Translations under genes and position numbers: made by a program
Shown here: positions 40,047 through 50,181 of the stretch, one piece after another
How the letters are laid out: the number at the start of each line of letters is the position of its first letter
Position numbering within the stretch: the first letter of the stretch is position 1
Origin: Citrobacter koseri
GTDB taxonomy: Bacteria > Pseudomonadota > Gammaproteobacteria > Enterobacterales > Enterobacteriaceae
NCBI GenBank assembly: GCA_900446925.1
Contig: UAVY01000004.1
Coordinates: forward strand, 806,001-870,000
Direction: 5' to 3'
DNA: 64,000 nucleotides
Notes under the pieces: model-generated
What the model was told of the DNA's origin: nothing
The model's input: only the letters and a program-made list of their open reading frames with translations
Database searches by the model: none

Positions 40047-40856
40047 ATGTCGTTTTCTTGTCCCCTTTGTCATCAGCCACTTGCGCAGGTGAAAAACAGT
40101 TTTATCTGCCCACAACGGCATCAGTTTGATGTGGCGAAAGAGGGATACGTCAACCTGTTGCCCGTGCAGCATAAACGGTCAAGGGACCCGGGCGACAGCG
40201 CCGAAATGATGCAGGCGCGCCGGGCATTCCTTGATGCCGGGCATTATCAGCCGTTGCGCGATGCCATCGTCAGGATACTTGCCGAACGGCTGGACGAGAA
40301 TGCAACGTCGATTCTGGATATCGGCTGCGGTGAAGGGTATTACACGCATGCCTTCGCCGAAACGCTGGCGTCAGGCACCACATTTGGTCTGGATGTCGCG
40401 AAAGTCGCCATTAAAGCGGCGGCGAAACGTTATCCGCAGGTGACGTTTTGTGTGGCGTCAAGCCATCGTCTGCCTTTCGCCGACGCCTCTATGGATGCGA
40501 TTGTCAGGATTTATGCCCCCTGTAAGGCTGAAGAGTTAGCGCGAGTGGTAAAACCGGGTGGTTGGGTAATCACCGCTACGCCGGGGCCGCGCCATCTGAT
40601 GGCGCTAAAAGGGCTGATCTATGATGAAGTGCGCTTACATGCCCCGCATACTGAGCAGCTTGAAGGGTTTACGTTGCAGCAAAGCATGGCGTTAGGGTAT
40701 GAGATGCGGTTGCGCGGTAATGAGGCCGTTGCGTTGCTCCAGATGACGCCTTTCGCCTGGCGTGCAAAACCTGACGTATGGGAGCGGCTGGCGGCTTGCC
40801 AGCAGTTTGATTGCCAGACGGATTTCAGCCTTCACATCTGGCAACGTGAGCGTTAA
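40047..40856 (+). CDS. rlmA: RlmA, 23S rRNA m1G745 methyltransferase
   Basis: RlmA methylates G745 of 23S rRNA at N1. The 269-residue protein has the family length. An N-terminal zinc-binding part (CPLCHQPL ... CPQRH) is followed by the Rossmann S-adenosylmethionine fold ([17 protein letters not shown]) and [19 protein letters not shown]. Its last codons overlap the convergent mntP stop by 4 bp. Intact. Confidence 0.95.
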   Translation: MSFSCPLCHQPLAQVKNSFICPQRHQFDVAKEGYVNLLPVQHKRSRDPGDSAEMMQARRAFLDAGHYQPLRDAIVRILAERLDENATSILDIGCGEGYYTHAFAETLASGTTFGLDVAKVAIKAAAKRYPQVTFCVASSHRLPFADASMDAIVRIYAPCKAEELARVVKPGGWVITATPGPRHLMALKGLIYDEVRLHAPHTEQLEGFTLQQSMALGYEMRLRGNEAVALLQMTPFAWRAKPDVWERLAACQQFDCQTDFSLHIWQRER

Positions 40857-41419
40857 CCGTGGAAGTGTGTCCAGAGGATCTGGGCGCCGATACCGATGAG
40901 TACAGCCCCGCCAAGAATTTCCGCCCGTTTGCCGAGCAGCGGGCCGATAAAGCGCCCCACCATGATGCCCAGCGTGGACATGATTAACGTGGCACAGCCG
41001 ATAGCCAGCGCGGTCGCAATAATGTTCACCTGCAAGAATGCCAGACCGACGCCAACGGCCATTGCATCCAGGCTGGTGGCGATAGCGGTAGTGACCAGCA
41101 GCCAAAAACTGTGGCGGCGTGACGGCTCGTCATCTTCGTCACTACCGCCACGAACGCCTTCGATAATCATACGAATCCCCAGAAACACCAGCAGGATGAA
41201 CGCAACCCAGTGATTCCATTCCAGCACGAATTTACTGGCCAGCATGCCCAGCCCCCAGCCGATCAGCGGGGTGAGCGTTTCAACCGCGCCGAAAATAAGG
41301 CCGGTGCGCAGGGCTTCGGAGAATTTAGGTTTGTGTAGCGTGGCGCCTTTACCAATCGATGCCGCGAAAGCATCCATTGACATGCCGAAAGCGAGAAGAA
41401 CAGTTGCGGTGATATTCAT
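40853..41419 (-). CDS. mntP: MntP (YebN), manganese exporter
   Basis: MntP removes excess Mn2+ and protects against its toxicity. The 188-residue, six-span protein shows the family repeat with conserved acidic residues in membrane helices ([15 protein letters not shown] and [15 protein letters not shown]) and a charged loop ([14 protein letters not shown]). Upstream is an elaborate control region: a yybP-ykoY riboswitch and two MntR-type boxes. Intact. Confidence 0.95.
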   Translation of the reverse strand: MNITATVLLAFGMSMDAFAASIGKGATLHKPKFSEALRTGLIFGAVETLTPLIGWGLGMLASKFVLEWNHWVAFILLVFLGIRMIIEGVRGGSDEDDEPSRRHSFWLLVTTAIATSLDAMAVGVGLAFLQVNIIATALAIGCATLIMSTLGIMVGRFIGPLLGKRAEILGGAVLIGIGAQILWTHFHG

Positions 41420-41640
41420 AACAGCGTCCTGACCGGGGTTCCATAAAACACATCACTGCCCCCAGCGAACATGCATACCTGAACATGGCGTTCATAAGCT
41501 ATGCATAGCAGTTGATGTGCATATGGTCTCGCCTGACTGAAAATAGAGTGATATCAGTCCGTACGCGCCACGTTTTTCAACGAGTATGTTGACACGTACA
41601 TTTCCTGAGTCTGGAAATCGGCTACTCCCCAAATGACGGC
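41420..41640 (-). promoter_or_regulatory. yybP-ykoY manganese riboswitch in the mntP leader
   Basis: On the minus strand the region contains GGGGAGTAGCC near 41630, followed by CATACTCG, and ends with CCCCGGTCAGGACGCTGTT just before the mntP ATG. These are the conserved ends of the Mn2+-sensing yybP-ykoY element, which in E. coli precedes mntP (and alx) and raises expression when Mn2+ is high. Exact limits are estimated. Confidence 0.8.
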
Positions 41641-41702
41641 GCAACATTAACATATTTTGAGAATATAAAACAACAATGGTGAAATATTATTTGACTTCTA
41701 AT

Positions 41703-41717
41703 TGAAAACGATTTTCA
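41703..41717. promoter_or_regulatory. Fur-like palindrome upstream of mntP
   Basis: TGAAAACGATTTTCA is a 6-3-6 inverted repeat that resembles Fur sites (TGATAAT-ATTATCA type). Dual Fur and MntR control of mntP has been described in E. coli; the match here is only moderate. Confidence 0.4.
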
Positions 41718-41770
41718 TTTAGATTTAATTATCAATAAAACGTTAAAATAAATAACAAATCAGGCGGGAT

Positions 41771-41792
41771 GAATATAGCCTTAGCTATGTTT
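41771..41792. promoter_or_regulatory. MntR-type box 1
   Basis: TATAGCCTTAGCTATGTTT is part of a palindrome that matches the enterobacterial MntR consensus (AAACATAG-CAAA-GGCTATGTTT) in both arms. It precedes the mntP leader. Confidence 0.7.
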
Positions 41793-41813
41793 TTTTGTTC
41801 GCGAATATACTTA

Positions 41814-41835
41814 AAACATAGTTCAGGCTATATCT
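41814..41835. promoter_or_regulatory. MntR-type box 2
   Basis: AAACATAGTTCAGGCTATAT is a second palindrome matching the MntR consensus, 43 bp from the first (start to start) and ending 6 bp from the yobD stop codon. Two boxes suggest cooperative activation of mntP by Mn-MntR. Confidence 0.7.
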
Positions 41836-41840
41836 GTAAC

Positions 41841-42299
41841 TCATTGAGATGAAACAAGAAGTTTATATATTCTTTCCAGATCGTCGATATTTCGTACGCG
41901 AATAAGCAGGCGCCGTTGTTCTAATTGCATCACCAGTACGCCATCTTCCGATAAATTCATCTCTTTAATACGGTTATATTCTATCCAGACATTGGCGAAG
42001 AAAAAACCTTTCTGTTTGAAGATGATCCTGGGGGCGCGAACCCAAAAAATATAAAACCCCATCAGCGCCAGTGCACATAATAACCATGTGGTAATTTGCG
42101 CGCCGTGACTGGTAACGTTGTTGTAGATAAGAATGGCGACCAGGCCGACGAAGATAACGCTATCAACACGACCACGACGCAGCAGAGGCACTGCAAGCAG
42201 AGTGGGGCCGTTACGGCGGGGCATGATGAACTGATCGTAAATGGCGTAAGCCAGTAACGCGACAATAAAAAGAACCAGCACCAGGTCCGTGATAGTCAT
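41841..42299 (-). CDS. yobD: YobD, DUF986 inner-membrane protein
   Basis: A 152-residue membrane protein of unknown function. From 42299 ([20 protein letters not shown]) it has an N-terminal span, two more near residues 48-85 ([31 protein letters not shown]), and a cytoplasmic domain ([20 protein letters not shown]). The upstream frame to 42410 runs into the manXYZ terminator and is not used. It follows manZ on the same strand. Confidence 0.9.
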   Translation of the reverse strand: MTITDLVLVLFIVALLAYAIYDQFIMPRRNGPTLLAVPLLRRGRVDSVIFVGLVAILIYNNVTSHGAQITTWLLCALALMGFYIFWVRAPRIIFKQKGFFFANVWIEYNRIKEMNLSEDGVLVMQLEQRRLLIRVRNIDDLERIYKLLVSSQ

Positions 42300-42310
42300 T
42301 AATCCTCCAG

Positions 42311-42346
42311 ATAAAAAAACCGGGGCCAAAGGGCCCCGGTAGTGTA
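42311..42346 (-). terminator. Terminator of manXYZ
   Basis: On the minus strand ACCGGGGCCC / GGGCCCCGGT-type arms (ACCGGGGCCCTTTGGCCCCG) form a strong stem followed by seven T. It lies 9-44 bp after the manZ stop. Confidence 0.85.
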
Positions 42347-42354
42347 CAACAGAA

Positions 42355-43208
42355 TTACAGACCCAGCAGGCCGCACGCGTAACCGGCGATACCGATGACG
42401 AAGAAGCCAACGATGATCCACAGCGGGTTTACTTTCTTACGCAACAGCCACATGCAGGCGAAGGTCAGCAGCAGCGGAACCAGACCCGGCATCAACTGAT
42501 CGAGAATGGTCTGCACGGTGGTGACGTTTTCTTTACCCGTCTGGTCAGTGATGCGTGATACCACCAGCGGAATATTGACGTGCGTCCACTTGTTAACCAG
42601 CGCCCCCATGACAAACAGGCCGAGGATTGACGCCCCCCTCAGTCAGTTTTTGCAGGAAGCCGCCGCCCATATCCTTAACGATATCGACGCCTTTACGGTA
42701 GCCGTAAGCCACGCCGTAGTAACGGGTCGCCAGACGCACCAGGTTAAACAGAATAAAGAACAGCAACGGCCCCAGCAGGCTGCCGCTCATCGCGATACCC
42801 GCGCCCAGCGCGGCGAATACCGGGACGAACCGTACCCAGAAGATAGGGTCGCCCACGCCTGCCAGCGGCCCCATCAGACCGACTTTGATACCGTTGATGG
42901 CACCATCGTCGATCTCCGCGCCGTTGGCGCGCTGTTCTTCCATCGCCAGCGTAACGCCCAGTACCGGAGCGGCAACGTAAGGATGGGTGTTGAAGAACTC
43001 CAGGTGACGTCTGATCGCCTGTTTACGCGCGTCGTTGTTTTCCGGGTACAGGCGTTTGATCGCCGGCACCATGGAGAAGCAGAAGCCCAGCGCCTGCATA
43101 CGTTCGAAGTTCCATGACCCCTGGAACAGGTTAGAACGGATGAACACGCCACGAATATCACTCGGAGTGGAGTTTTTTCTCAGTGGTAGTTTTAGTCATA
43201 TCAACCAT
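42355..43208 (-). CDS. manZ: ManZ, mannose PTS EIID component (frameshifted)
   Basis: ManZ is the IID membrane subunit of the mannose/glucose phosphotransferase. The start at 43208 ([13 protein letters not shown]) is followed by an extra C near 43162. Family stretches are [60 protein letters not shown] and the C-terminal [20 protein letters not shown]. Changes near 42826-42840 and an extra G near 42638 also break it. The span is 284 codons plus two bases. It follows manY after 12 bp. Confidence 0.93.
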
Positions 43209-43220
43209 TTCGTTCACCTG

Positions 43221-44024
43221 TTAGTCCAGTTCGTTATCGAGATCGTTGTTTACCAGCAGCCTGAGCTGGCGCACCGGCTACGCGGTTATATTTCGGGCTC
43301 AGCTGGATGTAGAGGATGGCCATTACCGCGCCAATTACGCCCAGAGCAACCAGGGTTGAAGTTAGTGAATGCCGCAGTGACGAAGCCGAGGTAGAAGAAC
43401 GGCATCAGATAGCCCGCGCGCATCATGTTGATGACCATTGCGTAACCGACAACCACGATCATGCCGCCGGCGATGTTCAGACCGCTGGTCACGACTTCCG
43501 GGATCGCATTCAGCATGCCCTGAACTTCGCTGGTGCCGACAGAAATCGCCACGATAACCGCCGGAATCGCGATACGCATTGCCTGTAGGAACAGGGAGGA
43601 TACGTGGATCCAGGACAGCGCCGTCAGGGTTGCCGCTATCGGCCGCTTTATCCGCCGCGTGCTGGAATGCCACGGTGATGGTACGTACGATGATGGTCAG
43701 CACCTGACCTGCGGCCGCCAGTGGAATCGCCAGCGCGATACCTGCGCCAATGCCTTGATGACCGGCGATAACCAGCACGGTTGAAATAATGGAAGCCAGC
43801 GCGGCATCAGGCGCAACGGCAGCACCGATGTTCATCCAGCCAAGCGCGATCATTTCCAGGGTACCACCGATGATAATACCGGTTTTCATGTCCCCAAGAA
43901 CGGCACCGATTAGCGTACAGGCCACCAATGGACGGTGGAACTGAAATTCATCAAGTACCGACTCCATACCCGCGATACATGCGACGATGAACACCAGCAC
44001 AATCTGAAGAGTGGTAATCTCCAT
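43221..44024 (-). CDS. manY: ManY, mannose PTS EIIC component (frameshifted)
   Basis: ManY is the IIC membrane subunit of the mannose PTS. From 44024 (MEITTLQIVLVFIVACIAGM) the first 125 residues are open (GGTLEMIALGWMNIGAAVAP). Breaks near 43630, 43358 and 43260 split the rest (VSLFLQAMRIAIPAVIVAIS, MVINMMRAGYLMPFFYLGFV, then the C-terminus ending DNELD, TAA at 43221-43223). The span is 267 codons plus three bases. It lies 58 bp after manX. Confidence 0.93.
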
Positions 44025-44082
44025 TGTACTTCTCCTATTGCTATACAGACTTAAGTGTGAATGCTAATTAAATGCCGGGTGG

Positions 44083-45048
44083 TTATTTCGCCACTTTGGC
44101 AATCAAATCCATCATTTTCAGTTTCTGATCGGTGGAAACTTTACGAACCTCAAGCTCGATACCGCGTTCGTTGAGCTTTTTAAAGGCGTCGATATCGGTC
44201 TCGTCGACGGAAACGGCGTTATTAACCTGCGTTTTACCCTGACGGAAAGCCATACCGCCAATGTTTACGGAAGTTACTTTCACGCCGCCTTCAACGATAC
44301 GTTCCACATCGGTAGGGTTGGTGAACAGCAGCATCACACGTTCGCCTGCGTATTTCGGGTTGTTGTAGACACGAATCATCTTGGCAACGTCTACCACATG
44401 CGCCGTTACGCCCGGAGGTGCCACCTGTGTTAACAGCGTTTTACGTACGGTGTCCGCCGCTACTTCATCACTCACGACGATGATGCGGGTGACGTTGGTC
44501 TCTTTGGTCCAGCGGGTGGCGACCTGGCCGTGAATCAAACGGTCATCGATACGGGCGAGACCGATTACCATGTAATCGTTGGGTCCCATTGGTTTAGCGG
44601 GCGCCGCCGCTTTTGGCGCAGCAACCGGCGCCGGAGCGGCTTTTTCAACCGGTTTCGCTTTCAGCGCTTTCACGCCTTCACGACCGGTTTCTACCGCCAG
44701 AGCGACTAATTCGTCAAAGCTCGGATTGTCATCGCGGGCCATGAACGTTTCCACCAGCATCGGAATATTGACGCCAGCAATGACTTCATAGTGCTCTTTG
44801 TCGACGACAATACGGCTGGCAGCATTAAATGGACTGCCTCCCCATGTATCAACGAGAAACAGCACGCCTTTGCTGGTATCGAGTTTTGCCAACTGAGCGT
44901 TGTACTTTTCAATCAGCGTTTCGGCATTTTCGCCTGGAACGAAATCGATCCAGCCGACGTTTTCCTGCTCGCCTAACAGCATTTCTGCTGTTTTAAGTAA
45001 CTGCTCTGCAGCCCAACCATGTGTGCCTATAACAATAGCAATGGTCAC
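44083..45048 (-). CDS. manX: ManX, mannose PTS EIIAB component
   Basis: ManX carries phosphate from HPr to mannose and other hexoses during uptake. The 321-residue protein has the IIA domain first, with phospho-His10 in IVIGTHGWAAEQL, an Ala/Pro-rich linker (about 130-155: EKAAPAPVAAPKAAAPAKPM), and the IIB domain with the second histidine in IDDRLIHGQVATRW. It is first of manXYZ. Expression in relatives is set by Mlc and CRP and by the sRNA SgrS at the start of manX. Intact. Confidence 0.95.
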   Translation of the reverse strand: MTIAIVIGTHGWAAEQLLKTAEMLLGEQENVGWIDFVPGENAETLIEKYNAQLAKLDTSKGVLFLVDTWGGSPFNAASRIVVDKEHYEVIAGVNIPMLVETFMARDDNPSFDELVALAVETGREGVKALKAKPVEKAAPAPVAAPKAAAPAKPMGPNDYMVIGLARIDDRLIHGQVATRWTKETNVTRIIVVSDEVAADTVRKTLLTQVAPPGVTAHVVDVAKMIRVYNNPKYAGERVMLLFTNPTDVERIVEGGVKVTSVNIGGMAFRQGKTQVNNAVSVDETDIDAFKKLNERGIELEVRKVSTDQKLKMMDLIAKVAK

Positions 45049-45491
45049 TTGCTACCTCCTTTATTATCGTTAACACATCAACGTGACAGATGTATTTTGA
45101 ATCGCCGTCCGCACTCGAATCGATTCAGATAAGGGTTATAATGAAAAAACAGTTATTTCCGGGAATTATTTTAGATAGCGAAAAAAATATTTTATGTGAT
45201 GAAGATCCGCAATTTAGCTTTCACATCAGAGAAATTTCGTAGTGTAAAATATCCCTGTAACATCTCATTGCAAAGGAAGGTAAATCTTTGCCAAAAAGAC
45301 ATTGTCTCTGTTATGTTTAGCTTCCGTTTAATTAGTAAGGAGTATAGGGCAGTAGCCCGCCGTATGGATCGTCACCGACGTCATTTCACTTTGAGGCCGT
45401 ATCAGGCCTGTCTGTCTGGCTCTTTTGGCCGCAACCTTAATTCGCATATTGCTTTCTCGCCTGTTCGCTATTCCTTAAGCAGGAGCTTGTC
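45049..45491. promoter_or_regulatory. manX-yoaE divergent region
   Basis: This 443-bp gap holds the promoters of manXYZ (leftward) and yoaE (rightward). AT-rich sequence with a Mlc-like stretch (TTTTAGATAGCGAAAAAAAT at about 45168-45187) fits repression of manX by Mlc, but I rate it low. The right half is a probable long yoaE leader with several inverted repeats (GGGCAGTAGCCC, AGGCCGTATCAGGCCT) and a short open frame overlapping yoaE. Confidence 0.45.
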
Positions 45492-45504
45492 ATGGAATTC
45501 TTAA
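45364..45504 (+). CDS. Possible short upstream frame overlapping yoaE (YoaL-like)
   Basis: A 46-codon frame ([20 protein letters not shown]) that reads basic and ends SLSWNS*, with its stop 13 bases inside yoaE in the +1-shifted frame. I recall an annotated short frame called yoaL upstream of yoaE in E. coli, but am not certain of its sequence. No strong ribosome site is at 45364; an alternative ATG at 45313 exists. If translated, it would couple to yoaE initiation. Confidence 0.3.
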   Translation: MDRHRRHFTLRPYQACLSGSFGRNLNSHIAFSPVRYSLSRSLSWNS

Positions 45505-47052
45505 TGGACCCCTCAATCTGGGCGGGTTTGCTCACGCTTGTTATCCTCGAAATTGTTCTGGGTATTGATAACCTGGTCTTTATCGCGATTCTGGCTGACA
45601 AGCTGCCGCCAAAGCAGCGTGATAAGGCGCGTCTTATCGGTTTGTCGCTGGCGCTGGTGATGCGTCTGGTCCTGCTGTCCATCATTTCGTGGATGGTGAC
45701 CTTAACGAAACCACTCTTTACCGTCTGGGATCTCACCTTCTCAGGGCGCGATCTGATCATGCTCATCGGGGGGTCTCTTCCTCCTGTTTAAGGCCACGAC
45801 GGAGCTGCATGAGCGCCTGGAAAACCGCGAGCATGACTCGGGGCACGGCAAAGGCTATGCGAGTTTCTGGGTCGTGGTAACGCAGATCGTTATCCTTGAT
45901 GCCGTCTTCTCCCTTGACGCGGTGATTACCGCCGTGGGTATGGTTAACCATCTGCCGGTGATGATGGCTGCCGTGGTGATTGCGATGGCGGTGATGCTGC
46001 TGGCGTCTAAGCCGCTTACCCGTTTCGTCAACCAGCATCCGACGGTTGTAGTGCTCTGTCTGAGCTTCCTGTTGATGATCGGTCTGAGCCTGGTGGCGGA
46101 AGGTTTTGGCTTCCATATTCCGAAAGGGTATCTGTACGCTGCTATTGGTTTCTCAATCGTCATCGAATTGTTCAACCAGATTGCGCGTCGTAACTTTATT
46201 CGCCATCAGTCAACGTTACCGCTGCGTGCACGCACCGCAGACGCCATCCTGCGACTGATGGGCGGTAAACGTCAGGCGAGCGCGCAGCACGAGTCTGACA
46301 GCCCGGCGACGGTGCCTGTACCTGAAGGCGCGTTTGCTGAAGAAGAGCGTTATATGATCAACGGCGTGCTGACCCTGGCGTCCCGTTCGCTGCGCGGCAT
46401 CATGACGCCTCGCGGTGAAATCAGCTGGGTGGATGCTGACCTGAGCGTGGATGAAATCCGCGAACAGTTACTCTCTTCTCCGCACAGCCTGTTCCCGGTG
46501 TGTCGCGGCGAACTGGATGAGATCATCGGTATTGTTCGCGCGAAAGAACTGCTGGTGGCGCTGGAAGAAGGCGTGGATGTGGCCGCGATTGCTTCGGAAT
46601 CACCAGCGATTGTCGTCCCGGAAACGCTGGACCCGATTAATCTGCTGGGCGTCCTGCGTCGCGCTCGCGGCAGCTTCGTCATCGTCACCAATGAGTTTGG
46701 CGTCGTGCAGGGGCTGGTTACGCCGCTGGACGTGCTGGAAGCGATTGCCGGTGAGTTCCCGGATGCCGACGAAACGCCAGAGATCATTACCGAAGCGGGC
46801 GGCTGGCTGGTGAAGGGGGGAACGGATCTGCATGCCCTGCAACAGGCGCTGGATGTCGATAACCTGGTGAACGACGAGGAAGACATCGCCACCGTCGCTG
46901 GATTGGTTATCGCCGTAAACGGTCATATCCCGCAGGTGGGCGATGTTATCGACGTTGCGCCGCTTCATATCACGATTGTCGAAGCGAACGACTACCGTGT
47001 TGATTTGGTTCGTATTGTTAAAGAACAACCTGCTCACCACGAAGACGAATAA
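45492..47052 (+). CDS. yoaE: YoaE, TerC-family membrane protein with CBS and CorC domains (one frameshift)
   Basis: A putative transporter or metal-handling membrane protein of about 519 residues. From ATG 45492 ([20 protein letters not shown]): TerC domain with conserved acidic motifs in membrane helices ([29 protein letters not shown]), then a CBS pair ([40 protein letters not shown]) and a C-terminal CorC/HlyC transporter-associated domain. An extra G in the run at 45767-45772 breaks the frame (should read [15 protein letters not shown]). The total is 520 codons plus one base. Divergent from manXYZ. Confidence 0.92.
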
Positions 47053-47078
47053 GCGCCGTTCCCCGGTAAAACCGGGAT

Positions 47079-48677
47079 CTAACGAAACGGCATAACGGGC
47101 GTCATGTGTCCGTTATGCCGGGCGGGCGGCGGTGCGCTGCCCGCCAGCCACTGAGGAAAATCGTGAAGCGGCATAGGCCTTGCGAACAGAAATCCCTGCA
47201 ACGCCTGAACGCCGTGTCCCCGCAAATATTGCGCCTGCTCTCGCGTTTCAACGCCTTCCGCCACCAGTTCAATATTCAGCCTTTGCCCCAGCGCGATGAT
47301 GATATCGGTCACCGTGGAGTTCACCGCATCAGTACCGATCGCCGCGGTAAATGATTTGTCGATCTTCAGCACGTCCGGGCGCAATTTCTCCAGCCATGAC
47401 AGCGAGCTGTTGCCGGTGCCAAAGTCATCAATGGCGAGCTTCACCCCTTTGCGGTGAAGTTCACGCATCAGCCGATAATCGACGTCCAGTAAGGCATCCC
47501 GTTCCGTCAGCTCAAGCACAAGTTGCTGAACAGGATGGGCGCTGAACCAGTAATGATTGAGATCTTTTAATAACATGCCATGACGAAAATGGCTGGCCGC
47601 AACGTTGATGCCGATATGGAACTGGCTGTTCATCGGGAAGAAATGCCGCTGCCGAATGGTTTCCGCAATGACATAGCGGGTAAGGGGGGCGATCAGGTTG
47701 TGTTCTTCAGCGATAGGGATAAAAACATCGGGAGAAATCCATCCCTGTCGCGGGTTATTCCAGCGCAGCAGGATCTCAACCCCCACGCATTGCTGCGTAC
47801 GGGCATTTAACAGCGGCTGGCAAAACAGTTCAAATTCACGGGCGGCAAGGGCGAGATTGATCTCCCATGAAAAACTCATTCTGCTGGCCGTTGCCAGCCA
47901 GGCAAGGTATCCCACCAGTAAACTCAGCATCACCGCCAGCGGCAGCTGCGTCGGCAGGTGGCGTAGCGCCAGCTCGCCAGCGCCGGGCCCCGTCACGCTG
48001 ATGGTGAAGGGGAAGTGCTGGGATGCGCGCTGATAACGTTTTTCACCGTTCAGGGCGGGTAGCGCCTCCACCACCCCCTGACCATAGAGTAAGTGGCGGT
48101 TGCCGACCGTCAGGCTTGCGCTGGCGATCTGCGGCTGTTGCGGTTCAAGCAGCATCATCGCCAGAAGATCAATATTGACGATCTCAAAGAGCCCGTTTTT
48201 GCCATCAGGCGATGACGGATACCACTGAATCAGAATCGGGCTGTCTTTGAGCAGGGACTGATCGGTAGACAGCAGCAACAGGTTATTTGGCGCAGGCAGA
48301 TCGGGTTGTAGCTGGTGAATCGGCACGTCGCGTGAGCCAAAGATACTGGAGCAGTAGAGAATACCGTTCTGAACCAGACCAATGGAACGCACGGTTTGCA
48401 GTCTGGCGACCTGCTTACGCAGGGGAAAATGCGCGGCCGGGCAGGGTTGTCCTACCAGGGGCAGCAGGAGATCGCGCCCGGCCTGTAGAGGGCGGAGCAC
48501 TTCATCCAGCGTTTCTACGGCGTGAGCGGCGAACGTTTCGGTGCGGTGCTGATTTATATTTCGCTCCGAAATAAATCGGATACTCAATGTGAGGATAAGC
48601 GTGATCAGCGCACAGACCGTACAGACGATGAAACGATTGCGGCGATAATTTTTAATGATCCGTTGTGCTGTTTGCAT
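47079..48677 (-). CDS. pdeD: YoaD (PdeD), membrane CSS-EAL cyclic-di-GMP phosphodiesterase
   Basis: An inner-membrane phosphodiesterase of 532 residues that lowers c-di-GMP. N-terminal membrane anchor (FIVCTVCALITLILTLSIRF), periplasmic CSS-motif sensor domain (ILYCSSIFGSRDV near residue 105, whose cysteine is redox-active in the family), second span (LPLAVMLSLLVGYLAWLA) and the cytoplasmic EAL domain, in the form GVEILLRWNNP, with ELTERDALLD, IDDFGTGNSSLSWL and KIDKSF. All key catalytic positions I recognise are present. Convergent with yoaE; intact. Confidence 0.93.
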   Translation of the reverse strand: MQTAQRIIKNYRRNRFIVCTVCALITLILTLSIRFISERNINQHRTETFAAHAVETLDEVLRPLQAGRDLLLPLVGQPCPAAHFPLRKQVARLQTVRSIGLVQNGILYCSSIFGSRDVPIHQLQPDLPAPNNLLLLSTDQSLLKDSPILIQWYPSSPDGKNGLFEIVNIDLLAMMLLEPQQPQIASASLTVGNRHLLYGQGVVEALPALNGEKRYQRASQHFPFTISVTGPGAGELALRHLPTQLPLAVMLSLLVGYLAWLATASRMSFSWEINLALAAREFELFCQPLLNARTQQCVGVEILLRWNNPRQGWISPDVFIPIAEEHNLIAPLTRYVIAETIRQRHFFPMNSQFHIGINVAASHFRHGMLLKDLNHYWFSAHPVQQLVLELTERDALLDVDYRLMRELHRKGVKLAIDDFGTGNSSLSWLEKLRPDVLKIDKSFTAAIGTDAVNSTVTDIIIALGQRLNIELVAEGVETREQAQYLRGHGVQALQGFLFARPMPLHDFPQWLAGSAPPPARHNGHMTPVMPFR

Positions 48678-48767
48678 GCGGGCCGCCTGATAAGCCGTTG
48701 GTCACAAAAGCCAATTGCAACACAGCAAGTGTAGTGGGGAAATTTACCGCAGACGAGATTGATGAGA

Positions 48768-48802
48768 AAAATTCGCCCATCAGTGGGAGATGGGCGAAGT
48801 GG
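48768..48802 (-). terminator. Terminator of sdaA
   Basis: On the minus strand TTCGCCCATC / GATGGGCGAA form a stem (loop TCCCACT) followed by TTTTTC. It lies 15 bp after the sdaA stop. Confidence 0.8.
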
Positions 48803-48816
48803 CAGGCTATGTTTTG

Positions 48817-50181
48817 TTAATCACACTGGACTTTAATCGCCAGTCCGCCGCGTGATGTTTCGCGGTATTTCGCGTTCATGTCCTTGCCGGTTTCGTACAT
48901 GGTCTCAATGACTTTATCCAGCGAGACGCGTGGGGCGCTGGTACGGCGCATTGCCATACGCGCCGCGTTGATCGCTTTTACCGAAGCAATCGCGTTACGC
49001 TCGATACACGGCACCTGAACCTGACCGGCAACCGGGTCACAGGTCAGCCCCAGGTTGTGCTCCATGCCGATTTCCGCGGCGACGCACACCTGCTCCGGGC
49101 TGGCCCCAAGCAGCTCCGCCAGTCCTGCCGCCGCCATTGAGCAGGCGACGCCGACTTCTCCCTGGCAGCCGACTTCGGCGCCGGAAATCGAGGCGTTCAT
49201 CTTGTACAACGCGCCGATAGCGCCAGCGGCCAGGAAGTAACGGGTGTAGATATCCGGGCTGACGGGTTCAATGAAGTGGTCATAGTAAGCCAGCACCGCA
49301 GGCACGATTCCGCAAGCGCCGTTGGTCGGCGCCGTAACGACACGCCCGCCTGCGGCGTTTTCTTCGTTCACCGCCAGCGCAAACATATTGACCCAGTCAA
49401 TGACGTTCATCGGATCGCTGGACAGTTTGTCGCTGGAAACCAGCATGCGACGCAGTGCGGAAGCACGACGCGGAACGCGCAGCGGCCCCGGCAGAACCCC
49501 TTCAGTATTCATCCCGCGATCGATACACGCCTGCATGGTCTGCCAGACGTTGGCGAAATACTCTTCGATTTCCTTTTTGCTGTGCAGCGCCAGTTCGTTC
49601 TGCATCACCATCCCGGAGAGCGACAGACCGGTGCTGTTGCAATATTCCAGCATTTCGGTCGCCGATTTAAACGGATAAGGGACGCTGACCTCATTGGCGG
49701 CGTCCTGACCAAAATGCTCTTCATCGACAATAAAGCCGCCACCGATGGAATAATACGTTTTGCTATAAATGACGGTTTCGCCATTGTACGCGTGGATCTG
49801 CATTCCATTTTCATGCAATGGCAGGTTGCCATTGTGAAAACGCATCCCGTTATCCTGGGGAAAATCCACTTCGTGCTGGCCCTGCGCCAGTAACAGGCGA
49901 CCGCGCGCTTCAACGTCGCGAATAAAACCAGGGATGCTGTCAATATCCACGGTGGCAGGTTCGTTACCCGCCAGACCCATAATAATGGCGATATCGGTGT
50001 GGTGACCTTTACCCGTGAGCGACAGTGAACCATACACGTCGACGGCGACACGGGTAACGCTATCCAGTAATCCTTTTTCGACCAGGTCATCGACGAACTG
50101 TTTACCCGCCTTCATAGGCCCTACAGTATGGGAGGATGAGGGACCAATCCCCACCTTAAACATGTCGAATAGACTAATCAC
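48817..50181 (-). CDS. sdaA: SdaA, L-serine deaminase I
   Basis: SdaA converts L-serine to pyruvate and ammonia using a 4Fe-4S cluster. The GTG start at 50181 (ISLFDMFKVGIGPSSSHTVG) gives 454 residues. The N-terminal region contains GIGPSSSHTVGPM, the middle AAGGRVVTAPTNGACGIVP, and the C-terminal cluster-binding cysteines are in NGACG, GEVGVACSMAA and GLTCDPVAGQVQVPC. The frame continues to 50238 without conservation. Intact, single gene. Confidence 0.95.
   Translation of the reverse strand: MISLFDMFKVGIGPSSSHTVGPMKAGKQFVDDLVEKGLLDSVTRVAVDVYGSLSLTGKGHHTDIAIIMGLAGNEPATVDIDSIPGFIRDVEARGRLLLAQGQHEVDFPQDNGMRFHNGNLPLHENGMQIHAYNGETVIYSKTYYSIGGGFIVDEEHFGQDAANEVSVPYPFKSATEMLEYCNSTGLSLSGMVMQNELALHSKKEIEEYFANVWQTMQACIDRGMNTEGVLPGPLRVPRRASALRRMLVSSDKLSSDPMNVIDWVNMFALAVNEENAAGGRVVTAPTNGACGIVPAVLAYYDHFIEPVSPDIYTRYFLAAGAIGALYKMNASISGAEVGCQGEVGVACSMAAAGLAELLGASPEQVCVAAEIGMEHNLGLTCDPVAGQVQVPCIERNAIASVKAINAARMAMRRTSAPRVSLDKVIETMYETGKDMNAKYRETSRGGLAIKVQCD

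Noticed and set aside
47079..48677. YoaD as a degenerate EAL protein
   Set aside because: GVEILLRW is the normal form of the EAL motif in the CSS-EAL group and the other catalytic motifs are intact.
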